Of a stretch of 25,487 nucleotides of DNA, positions 14,788 through 24,765 are shown in pieces. Source of the DNA: a virus; the IMG/VR virus record IMGVR_UViG_3300031646_000017, positions 1 through 25,487 of that record, one strand, 5' to 3'. The notes under the pieces were generated by a model. That model saw only the letters and a program-made list of their open reading frames with translations, made no database searches and was not told where the DNA came from. How positions within the stretch are numbered: the stretch's first letter is position 1; the number at the start of each line of letters is the position of its first letter. Both the position numbers and the translations under genes were made by a program.

Positions 14788-14895
14788 CCCCTTGTTTAAG
14801 TCAAGGTGGTACGGCCAAGTCTAGAACTCTTATCACTTGTACTCTGACGTCCCTTGCGAGCACTTACTTTGCGTGGGATAAGCGGCCGTACCACC
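14788..14895 (-). promoter_or_regulatory. Structured leader ahead of the helix-turn-helix gene
   Basis: A 12-base perfect inverted repeat, GGTGGTACGGCC at 14805-14816 and GGCCGTACCACC at 14884-14895, encloses 67 bases with a second pair, CTTATC 14829-14834 and GATAAG 14877-14882. A third small hairpin (14790-14794 with 14802-14806) covers part of the ribosome site. All lie in the roughly 140-base leader expected from the minus-strand promoter, so they could control translation or read-through of the regulator transcript. Confidence 0.5.
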
Positions 14896-14916
14896 AAATC
14901 TTATATTTTTTCTCTG

Positions 14917-14982
14917 TGTCCAGCTACAGCATACAACCAAAGTTTTCCAATAGCAAATGTCCAGCGACAATGTCCCTAGACA
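14917..14982. promoter_or_regulatory. Operator-like sites and minus-strand promoter of the replication operon
   Basis: Two exact TGTC-N4-GACA palindromes lie 13 bases apart, TGTCCAGCGACA (14958-14969) and TGTCCCTAGACA (14971-14982). A degenerate copy, TGTCCAGCTACA, is at 14917-14928. Between them on the minus strand is TTGCTA (complement of 14951-14956), a 17-base spacer and TATGCT (complement of 14928-14933), each 4 of 6 to consensus. The strong sites sit just upstream of -35 and the weak one at the start point, an arrangement suited to both activation and repression. Confidence 0.6.
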
Positions 14983-15013
14983 GATAGCGAAAACATCCTA
15001 TGTATATGAGGGC

Positions 15014-15057
15014 TTGCATTTCCCTGTGTATCGGGTTTATATTGTCCGTAGACAATA
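15014..15057 (+). promoter_or_regulatory. Plus-strand promoter overlapped by an 18-bp operator palindrome
   Basis: TTGCAT (15014-15019) and TATATT (15038-15043, 5 of 6 to consensus) are spaced by 18 bases. The perfect palindrome TATTGTC-CGTA-GACAATA (15040-15057) covers the -10 box and start point and has the same TGTC-N4-GACA core as the sites at 14958-14982. A bound dimer should block this promoter. The first gene begins 35 bases farther on, with AGAGGA at about 15080 as ribosome site. Confidence 0.6.
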
Positions 15058-15091
15058 ACCTACAGACCGAACTACTAGAAGAGGAAAACTA

Positions 15092-15448
15092 ATGGAAAGT
15101 AACCTGTGGAGGTTCGTCCCAGCGGAAGCAGAGCTTCATGCTAAAGAGTCAGAGATGATGTACAAGAGAGCATTGATCGCCCAAGAAAGGGCTGAAGCTT
15201 TTCTAGCACAAGGCGATAAGGAAAGTGCTTCTAGGCTTTGTACTCATGGTTGGCTCAACCAAGACATATTGAGCGAAATTGATTACTCTGATTTGAACTA
15301 CGAGCAGTGCAAAAATTGTGGCAGTGTACTCGATGGTGAGCCAGCCTCGTTAGGTGGTAGTGGCAAAGTGGTAGAGCCTTGTGCCGTTGAAGGAGAGTGG
15401 AGTCCACTATATCTCAAAAACTATAGCTTAAAAAGAGAGGGAAAATGA
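15092..15448 (+). CDS. Unrecognised protein with CxxC motif, first gene of plus-strand operon (118 aa)
   Basis: No family recognised. The N-terminal half is helical and charged (AEAELHAKESEMMYKRALIA, then QERAEAFLAQGDKESASRL). The C-terminal half has CKNCGSVLDG and further single cysteines (RLCTHGW, VEPCAVEG) that could bind one metal ion. The ATG has a GAGG site 7 bases upstream. It is the only transcription unit on the plus strand and is fed by the operator-covered promoter at 15014-15057, so its expression should be opposed to that of the replication operon or shut off by the nearby regulator. Its stop overlaps the next start (ATGA). No helix-turn-helix is visible, so it is not an obvious cI repressor. 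Confidence 0.72.
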   Translation: MESNLWRFVPAEAELHAKESEMMYKRALIAQERAEAFLAQGDKESASRLCTHGWLNQDILSEIDYSDLNYEQCKNCGSVLDGEPASLGGSGKVVEPCAVEGEWSPLYLKNYSLKREGK

Positions 15449-15567
15449 CACCCACTGACCCTATCATCCATGCTCTAGCGTGGGGACTCATAGGTGGTCT
15501 TTTAGGCACCATTGTGATCGTTCTGGCTTACGATTGCATCCGGACGATCATCGGATGGTTCAAATGA
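15445..15567 (+). CDS. Small single-pass membrane protein (40 aa)
   Basis: This very short frame encodes MTPTDPIIHALAWGLIGGLL followed by GTIVIVLAYDCIRTIIGWFK, that is, one clear membrane helix (about residues 9-28) with a short polar start and a basic end. Its ATG overlaps the stop of the 118-aa gene (ATGA), its TGA overlaps the start of the 147-aa gene (ATGA), and GAGAGGG lies about 5 bases upstream. The exact coupling at both ends makes it credible. Small membrane proteins in such positions of temperate phages can act in superinfection exclusion or host-membrane signalling; that is inference. Confidence 0.75.
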   Translation: MTPTDPIIHALAWGLIGGLLGTIVIVLAYDCIRTIIGWFK

Positions 15568-16007
15568 GTGAAAAAAAATATACTGTAATCGAGACGGATA
15601 CAGATGGATACAAAAGATCTTACGAATGGACGGCCGTGGAGATTCTCGAAAGGATGGAGAAAGAGGTGGGCATTACCCATCTTGAATACGATTGCTGGCA
15701 ACAAAGCTGGAATGGACTGATGGAGTGCGATTGGCAGTCAATCCCAGAACTTGTCGCAGACAACAGAGAGAACAGGGCGATGAAGTTGTTCAAGGAAATG
15801 AAGCAAGAGATGGCTGAGGACTTGGCTAAATTAGTGGAGGAGCAAGACTTCGCTAGGAGACAACTACAACATTACGCAGCACAGATGCTTGAGTTTGAAA
15901 TTCTCACCAGAGATCCCCAAGAGGCTAAAGAGGCTATTACCCGTGAACGTATTCAGGTGGTATTCGGAGACACCCCATCGGGAGAGGAATCCGAAGTCAT
16001 TTCGTAA
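15564..16007 (+). CDS. Unrecognised acidic helical protein, last gene of plus-strand operon (147 aa)
   Basis: No family recognised. The start MSEKKYTVIETDTDGYKRSY looks like two short beta strands. A tryptophan-rich part follows (HLEYDCWQQSWNGLMECDWQ, about 45-64) and then a long helical, coiled-coil-like stretch (about 75-125, with FKEMKQEMAEDLAKLVEEQD) and an acidic, disordered-looking tail. The ATG at 15564 overlaps the stop of the membrane-protein gene (ATGA); a longer frame from 15480 would run across that gene and has no separate support. Its end overlaps the convergent spanin-like gene by 11 bases, leaving no room for a terminator between them. Confidence 0.72.
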   Translation: MSEKKYTVIETDTDGYKRSYEWTAVEILERMEKEVGITHLEYDCWQQSWNGLMECDWQSIPELVADNRENRAMKLFKEMKQEMAEDLAKLVEEQDFARRQLQHYAAQMLEFEILTRDPQEAKEAITRERIQVVFGDTPSGEESEVIS

Positions 16008-16626
16008 TTAAGGCTCCGGCAACGAATCCCACTGCTGCCATCCACCAGTCGGCTTTGAGTCTCAAGCCAAACGAAGGCGAGGTAGCGTTTCTAAGGGCGG
16101 TGATCTGAGAGTCTTGGATCATCGCCCTCTCTTCATGCTCCACGATCACGGAACGTAGGCTTAGAACCAGGGCATTCGATTGTGTGGCCCTCATTCGCTC
16201 TGCGGCCGTCAACGCTCGTTCGACTTCTATGACTTCCTCTAAACTAGCTATCTGTATCTCGTAGCTATCTACTACCAGGTCCAGCTCTAACACTTGAGTA
16301 GAGTCCAGGCTTGCCCTCAAGCTCTGAGAGAGCTCCTCTGTCCGCTCGCGTTCGTTTTCTTGCGCCCTTACCAGCCTGGCTACCTCGAACTCCGCTAAGG
16401 CTCTCTGGGCGATAACTGCTGAATCAGCCCGGGCGAGTTCTTCGCCTAACGAATCTGCCACCGACTTTACCGAGTCCAACACAACTTCCTGAACCTCTAG
16501 CCTTTGTTCGGCATCATCGGCTATGCCACGATAGTAGCTGGCCTGAGTAGCACCACGAATACCTACGGCTAGTAGCCCTATCAGTGGAACCACAATCCAT
16601 GCCCACCCCGGAATCCTAGTTGGCAT
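15997..16626 (-). CDS. Spanin-like coiled-coil membrane protein (Rz-like)
   Basis: Probably disrupts the outer membrane at the end of lysis. There is an N-terminal membrane segment (WAWIVVPLIGLLAVGI, about 8-23), then a long charged coiled coil (about 30-180), which is the Rz pattern. In addition the C-terminus carries a second hydrophobic segment (WWMAAVGFVAGALITK, 194-209). This would anchor both ends, unlike classical Rz. No separate or embedded Rz1 lipoprotein gene with a lipobox was seen. Its ATG overlaps the end of the endolysin gene by 11 bases, so it is the third gene of a holin-endolysin-spanin cassette. A tape-measure-like or other coiled-coil role is possible but the position favours lysis. 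Confidence 0.7.
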   Translation of the reverse strand: MPTRIPGWAWIVVPLIGLLAVGIRGATQASYYRGIADDAEQRLEVQEVVLDSVKSVADSLGEELARADSAVIAQRALAEFEVARLVRAQENERERTEELSQSLRASLDSTQVLELDLVVDSYEIQIASLEEVIEVERALTAAERMRATQSNALVLSLRSVIVEHEERAMIQDSQITALRNATSPSFGLRLKADWWMAAVGFVAGALITK

Positions 16627-17110
16627 TAGTTCCCCACCTCGCAGGGGCTATTCTGTCGAGCTTACCTCGAATATCAATGTGAGTGAAATTCTTATATCGG
16701 CCGATCCCGAACTCGGCAGCATCCTTATGGGACTTGAACCAGTCGGCTACTTGTCGATGCGTCCAGCCTATTTTCGTAATGTCGGCAGCTCCTCCGGTTG
16801 TGTGCATAGAATTGGTGACGCCACCAATGGTGTAATTGTACAACTTGGAACGATACCAGCTATTGATCAGCACAGGCCCAAATGGTGCAGTCTCTCGTAA
16901 TTCACACAGGAGCTCGCATAAGATTAATGCTGTCGGGATTTTGTCTTCTGCTGGAGCTTTCAGTATCGATTTCCATCGAGGTCGATCATGGGTCGAAGCT
17001 ATCGCTATGGCTTCCCGGCCAACGTCTGCAATCTCTAGCGGATGAAAATTCTTGATGCCTTTCGCCTGGAGTGCAGCTCCGCACACAGCAACCCATTCAT
17101 CTTTCGTCAT
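16616..17110 (-). CDS. Endolysin, M15-type peptidase
   Basis: Cuts peptide cross-links of the host cell wall. The zinc-peptidase pattern of the M15 group is intact: INSWYRSKLYN (R87), TNSMHTTGGAADITK with S101, H103 and D110, and FTHIDIRG with H144 and D146. The first ~40 residues (DEWVAVCGAALQAKGIKNFH) resemble a short leader rather than a signal peptide, so export would depend on the holin. Length of 164 residues is usual for single-domain phage members. The ATG at 17110 lies within the end of the holin gene (14-base overlap), and the spanin-like gene follows. Confidence 0.88.
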   Translation of the reverse strand: MTKDEWVAVCGAALQAKGIKNFHPLEIADVGREAIAIASTHDRPRWKSILKAPAEDKIPTALILCELLCELRETAPFGPVLINSWYRSKLYNYTIGGVTNSMHTTGGAADITKIGWTHRQVADWFKSHKDAAEFGIGRYKNFTHIDIRGKLDRIAPARWGTNAN

Positions 17111-17414
17111 CAGTGAAACCTGGAGAGTTGTCGAGCACTTCCGGGCGGCGTGGTTCTCTGGTTAATGATGCACCGATACCGCTCGCTATCGAGCCGAGTT
17201 GTGGCCCAAAATATTGTGCGATCCGAGGACCGGCTGCCCATGCCAATAATCCAGTGAATATCGTGCCTAAGAGGGCGTATGCAGCGTTTGGGACAGTCGC
17301 CCATAGGATAGCATCAAATACGATTAGAACAGCTGTAAACGCTAAAGAGGCGGTGAGCAGAACTCGGGCTGCCGACAGCTTTCCTTTCTCATCGGCCAGG
17401 ATCTGGAGCATCAT
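17097..17414 (-). CDS. Holin-like membrane protein
   Basis: Two membrane segments are visible: VLLTASLAFTAVLIVFDAIL and AAYALLGTIFTGLLAWAAGP, joined by a short loop (WATVPN) and preceded by a basic stretch (DEKGKLSAAR). The C-terminus is polar and acidic. This layout and the position before the endolysin fit a holin that releases it at the right time. The frame is open to an ATG at 17432. I prefer the ATG at 17412-17414, which overlaps the preceding stop (ATGA) and has AGGA about 7 bases upstream. The two closely spaced starts could give two forms, as in lambda holins. Confidence 0.8.
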   Translation of the reverse strand: MMLQILADEKGKLSAARVLLTASLAFTAVLIVFDAILWATVPNAAYALLGTIFTGLLAWAAGPRIAQYFGPQLGSIASGIGASLTREPRRPEVLDNSPGFTDDER

Positions 17415-19237
17415 CGCCGGTTCCTGGCCCATCGACTTTGTTCTAGTAATCCTGGCACCGGTCCCAGTGCTGTTCCAGCTAACCCGGACGAATAGTTTCC
17501 TGGATTAGCCATCATAGTTTGGACAAATGGACGGCTGCCAACTACACGGCTCCCTAAATTCAAGAGTCCCCTATACACTGGCTGACCTAGAGCCGCCCCT
17601 ACTGCCATTCCAGACCCTCCCGGAACAAGAGCAGATCCAACCGCTCCCCCGGCCAGCGTACTGGCAGCATTAATGTTGGGAGCAAGGTTTTGTATCCCAG
17701 TTAGGGGCTGTGATTGACTTCCGGTAGCCCTTGTGACTTGTGCCATTCTGCTCAACGCATTCGCGTCATCCAATGCTCCGGGCGTATTCTGGAATACATG
17801 AGTCCCCGTCCGAGGCATATTGGGAGTTCCCATATTTAGCTTATTGAATAATTTTGATGGCGCAAAATCGGTAGTAGCGTGGGCGGCGTTGCTGGACCAT
17901 GCTGCGGTTTGTGCGACATCTCGAGCGATAGCATCACGCCCAGATTGCGGCAACAATGCCATAACACGTTGCACTCTGTCCGGGTTACCACGGCCGCTCC
18001 CGACAATTTTACTGATCAACTGATCCGTACCATCTTCTGCTCCAGTCGCAGCCCTGAAGACAACCCGGTCTACTCTATATGGAGCGACAGAGTTTTTGAA
18101 ATACTCCATAGCCACATTATGAGCTTCACCACCAGTTTTTAGGTTGCTCGTTGCCCATGAGTCCATGTCATCTGCGATACTACTGAGCAAGAATTTTGCA
18201 CGACCATCGCCTACACCAGTCGCAGCTAACGGATTATCTACTAGTTCGTTAAGTGCTTTCTGCCAGTTGCGAAGTCTGCTATACGAAATCGGGTTGCCAT
18301 CGTCTATCGCTTGTTGAATTGTCTTAGCCAGCCTGTCCACAGTACCGCCAGGGACATCTTTGAGCTCTTCGACTACTTGAGCGACTGTGCTTCTCGTTGA
18401 GTCGAGTGGAACTGTTGACCCTTGAGCTGCTCGAGATGCGTCATCGAACAAAGCTGTGGATTGTTGCTTCACTACCTTGTAACCATCCTCGAGCAAATCT
18501 GCTACCACTCGGTCAGAGCTTTTCCCGGCCACCTTGGGCGCGACATCATCTGCAAACTGTTGAGCTGCATTTCTCATTTGGTTTGCCTGGTTCGATGCTT
18601 GTCTCACTGCTGGCCCACTTCTTGCCGCAGTCAGGAAATCTTCTACCCCCTGAACTCCTGTATCAATGTCGCCAGCTCTAGGGGTCACATTGAGTCGAGA
18701 TGCGTCATCGAGATACTGTTCAGCACCTTCCTGTAATAGGCCTAATCCACGATTAACTACACGACCGCCAACCCGAGAGACACCACCACCGGTGAGCACA
18801 CTAGCCGGGAACCGGAGGTAACCGGGAATGTCTGGGACTTCATTTTTGTTTAGATCTATTTTCGACAGTGCGTGATCGGTCGCTGTCCCAACAAGCCCAG
18901 ACGCAGCCCCTACTACCATTCCAGGTGGGCCACCCATCATAAGGCCAATACCACCACCGACTAAAGCGGAAGTGACATAGTCAGAAGTCCTCGACTTAGT
19001 CTCCGGGTCTTCCGAGTCCCGATTAGCCAGAGCTTCTTTGAGCTCGGAAAATGTTGTAAATGTCGTTCCGCCCTCGGCAAGGCCGTGCCTGTCGCCATTA
19101 CTGTCTTTAAAGCCAGTGGCACCGGGTGCGTAAAAGTCTTCCCAGATCGCTTTTCCTAATGCCTCACCTTCCAAGTTCCCATATCTCTCGGGGAATCGCA
19201 GTTTCACAGATTCATATAGTTCATGTAGTTTATCCAT
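17411..19237 (-). CDS. Putative internal virion / DNA-ejection protein (608 aa)
   Basis: Position after two other large structural genes and before lysis matches the last ejection protein of podoviruses. The N-terminal 90 residues are polar; KAIWEDFYAPG (about 29-39) is followed by a GLAEGGTTF-type turn. Then comes a glycine-rich hydrophobic segment, TSALVGGGIGLMMGGPPGMV and VGAASGLVGTATDHAL (about 88-125), resembling a glycine zipper. A long helical region fills the middle. Near the C-terminus is a second glycine/alanine-rich part, GGAVGSALVPGGSGMAVGAA (about 530-550). Such segments could form a pore in the host membrane during DNA entry. No lysozyme or transglycosylase motif was found. Its start shares a base with the preceding stop (TAATG). 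Confidence 0.72.
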   Translation of the reverse strand: MDKLHELYESVKLRFPERYGNLEGEALGKAIWEDFYAPGATGFKDSNGDRHGLAEGGTTFTTFSELKEALANRDSEDPETKSRTSDYVTSALVGGGIGLMMGGPPGMVVGAASGLVGTATDHALSKIDLNKNEVPDIPGYLRFPASVLTGGGVSRVGGRVVNRGLGLLQEGAEQYLDDASRLNVTPRAGDIDTGVQGVEDFLTAARSGPAVRQASNQANQMRNAAQQFADDVAPKVAGKSSDRVVADLLEDGYKVVKQQSTALFDDASRAAQGSTVPLDSTRSTVAQVVEELKDVPGGTVDRLAKTIQQAIDDGNPISYSRLRNWQKALNELVDNPLAATGVGDGRAKFLLSSIADDMDSWATSNLKTGGEAHNVAMEYFKNSVAPYRVDRVVFRAATGAEDGTDQLISKIVGSGRGNPDRVQRVMALLPQSGRDAIARDVAQTAAWSSNAAHATTDFAPSKLFNKLNMGTPNMPRTGTHVFQNTPGALDDANALSRMAQVTRATGSQSQPLTGIQNLAPNINAASTLAGGAVGSALVPGGSGMAVGAALGQPVYRGLLNLGSRVVGSRPFVQTMMANPGNYSSGLAGTALGPVPGLLEQSRWARNRR

Positions 19238-20709
19238 TATCGCTGCTCCTCTTCATTTTTATTCAACCCCCACGGGTCAGTAGAATTACGCCATAAGCGT
19301 TCTTCTTCGCCGTACTGATTTAAGATACTTTGGGCGTCCTCCATGAAACTTGCTTGCACAGCAGCGTACTGTCCTTCCACCTTAGTTTGTCCACCTACTT
19401 GAACCATGTTGCCAGCCCACCTGACCGCGTCTTGGATGTAGGCTTTTCTCATCAGCTCCAGCATTGCCCTGAGCTCTTCCTCGCTCATTGATCGATCCTT
19501 AGCGGCCATCTTTTCTGACACCCGGAACTCAAAGTCTGACTTGGCTCCAGTGAAGTTTCGTAGAATTGCTAGAGCCCGGTCACTACCTAACCTTTCAAAT
19601 GTTCCCATAATCGCTAACAATCGGGAATCGCCAGCCCACCGAACAGCAGCATCAGAAAAGGGGTTGCCTCTCAGGAATCCAGCTATTTTTGCAAAATCAT
19701 CATCGTTTACAATTCCAAGGGTCTGATCCACGTTGTCCAGAGATGGTAGCAGCTCGTTGTATATGGTCCCCCGGCCGTTGTAGATCTCTGAAATCCAGGC
19801 GTTCATTCCTTCGATTGCCGGGTCTTGTGGAGCCGGGCCTTCATCTCCAAGGTGGAATGTAGTGCTGGCCGGCGATTTAAAGGATTTCCACAATGCTTGT
19901 TTGTTCGGATCAAGTCCTGCATACCAATCAAACTGATCTCGTTCTAGTTCCTCGTCCGTCTTGCCAGGGTTAACCAGCTCTTCGAGCATCTTGAGTGTCT
20001 GAGGACTATCTGCATAGCCCATTAACTCTTCTCTTTTCTCTTCCGTAAGATCCGGCATATCAGCGATCAAATTTCCTGCGATAGCTTGTCGCCTTGCTAA
20101 CGACTCAACTTCTGAATCCGTTTCTGCGAGGGCTGCAGCTTGCTCGGCTGCTGCCTCAGCTCTAGCCGCTTCCAGTGTCCGTTGCTGGCCTCGCTGTGCT
20201 ACACCGGCAGCTGTGCCGGCCCCGAGTGATCCTAAGAAACTTGACCCGGGTTGTGATGCCGCCTGAGACATTGCACCACCAGCTGCAAGTAACAGCTCCG
20301 GAGTATTCTCTCGACTCAGGTACGAACCGATCTGCCCGAGAAAGCCTTGCGGATCTTGAGTCCCATTTTCAGTGCCATCGCCTGTCGATGTACCAATCTC
20401 GTTAATCTTTGACCCAGGAGTTTGAGCCAGAAGCTCAGCTACACTCTGGCCGATATTCGTTTGTGGTTGTGATGTCCCGGGATTCATGCCGGAGATAGCT
20501 GACGGAGTTCCGTAAGCGGCAGATTGCTGCCGTCTAGTATCGCCTTCATTCATCATCGAGCGCCAGTCGCTTTGTGGACTAGCACTCTGTCGATTCAGGA
20601 ATGGACCGGTCGCATCCAGGACGTTGGAGCCCACCCCTAAGTCGGTCATCCGAGTCCCCGGTCTACTCCGAAGTAGGTCCAGCCATTGCTGTGGATTTGT
20701 GTATGCCAT
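19237..20709 (-). CDS. Putative virion / DNA-ejection protein (490 aa)
   Basis: Not recognised by a single diagnostic motif. The first 130 residues are polar and low in complexity (S, Q, P, G, T). A small-residue segment follows, ELLLAAGGAMSQAASQ and GSSFLGSLGAGTAAGVAQRG (about 135-172), then an alanine/glutamate-rich helix (RTLEAARAEAAAEQAAALAE, about 174-193) and a helical C-terminal half ending with polar and acidic residues. This mix of amphipathic segments and long helices is typical of proteins ejected into the host cell with the DNA. The start has GGAGAG 6 bases upstream, 9 bases after the stop of the 1133-aa gene. It ends sharing a base with the next gene. Confidence 0.7.
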   Translation of the reverse strand: MAYTNPQQWLDLLRSRPGTRMTDLGVGSNVLDATGPFLNRQSASPQSDWRSMMNEGDTRRQQSAAYGTPSAISGMNPGTSQPQTNIGQSVAELLAQTPGSKINEIGTSTGDGTENGTQDPQGFLGQIGSYLSRENTPELLLAAGGAMSQAASQPGSSFLGSLGAGTAAGVAQRGQQRTLEAARAEAAAEQAAALAETDSEVESLARRQAIAGNLIADMPDLTEEKREELMGYADSPQTLKMLEELVNPGKTDEELERDQFDWYAGLDPNKQALWKSFKSPASTTFHLGDEGPAPQDPAIEGMNAWISEIYNGRGTIYNELLPSLDNVDQTLGIVNDDDFAKIAGFLRGNPFSDAAVRWAGDSRLLAIMGTFERLGSDRALAILRNFTGAKSDFEFRVSEKMAAKDRSMSEEELRAMLELMRKAYIQDAVRWAGNMVQVGGQTKVEGQYAAVQASFMEDAQSILNQYGEEERLWRNSTDPWGLNKNEEEQR

Positions 20710-20718
20710 GTCTCTCTC

Positions 20719-24120
<3,402 letters not shown>

Positions 24121-24121
24121 T

Positions 24122-24523
24122 TTATCCTCCTAGTTCTTTAACGAGCATCACGCTCTTGTAGTCGTAGCCGTACGGCTCCAAAACCTTCTCCCAGCCTTTT
24201 CGTCCTAACAATTCGATTCCTTCACACTCATGTAATTCTGCATAGTAATCAGCTGCTTCCATGACAGCATCCAGGTTTGCTCTTTGCGTCCCTGTTTTAC
24301 CACCGAACAACCATATTCTCAGCATTCTTTTGCGTGGATACAGCATGATCTTGAAGACGGCAGCCCCATCCTTTACAGGGTAGAAAACAGCTTCGCCGTC
24401 TTCGATGTCTTTCCACACATCTTCAATGTCCCACTGCTGTCCACTCTTGGCTAACGCCTTAACCATAAATGGCTTGCAATGTTCCCATGCCTCTGCGAAT
24501 CCTTGAAGGTCAACTGATTTCAT
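24122..24523 (-). CDS. GNAT-like phage protein (133 aa)
   Basis: Resembles small acetyltransferase-like proteins found in podovirus structural clusters, comparable in fold to the internal protein gp13 of T7. The C-terminal block YYAELHECEGIELLGRKGWE and KVLEPYGYDYKSVMLVKEL is the recognisable part (about 92-130); KIMLYPRKRMLRIWLFGGKT forms the preceding beta strands. A full acetyl-CoA loop is not evident, so enzymatic activity is doubtful. The ATG at 24523 shares a base with the stop of the 80-aa gene (TGATG) and the stop is one base from the large repeat protein. It may help assemble the internal core, which is inference. Confidence 0.7.
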   Translation of the reverse strand: MKSVDLQGFAEAWEHCKPFMVKALAKSGQQWDIEDVWKDIEDGEAVFYPVKDGAAVFKIMLYPRKRMLRIWLFGGKTGTQRANLDAVMEAADYYAELHECEGIELLGRKGWEKVLEPYGYDYKSVMLVKELGG

Positions 24524-24765
24524 CAGACTGCACTCGTTGACAAGGCACCGGCGTCAGACACTACCACCTGGTAGCGTGTACCATTCGCACTAACCAGAAT
24601 CAGGCGTTCATTGTTCGCCAAGTCTACATCCTGGAAATGCTTAAAATTCGTGTGGTCGGATTCTTCGAGAGCTCTGTTATTCGACATCTCCAGGCTTCGA
24701 TCATATTCGTCTGGTGGAGGAGCCAGCGTTAATCGCCTCACTCCTGCCGGAGCCTGTACGCTCAT
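24523..24765 (-). CDS. Small structural-cluster protein (80 aa)
   Basis: Short polar protein: MSVQAPAGVRRLTLAPPPDE, then YDRSLEMSNNRALEESDHTN, DVDLANNERLILVSANGTRY and QVVVSDAGALST. The proline-rich start, the DxxxNxE helix and the ERLILxSxNGxxY strand pair resemble small proteins coded behind tail genes in several phages, where they may be fibre or connector parts. I cannot name a function. It overlaps the gp10-like gene at its start (ATGA) and the GNAT-like gene at its end, so the three are co-translated. Confidence 0.72.
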   Translation of the reverse strand: MSVQAPAGVRRLTLAPPPDEYDRSLEMSNNRALEESDHTNFKHFQDVDLANNERLILVSANGTRYQVVVSDAGALSTSAV

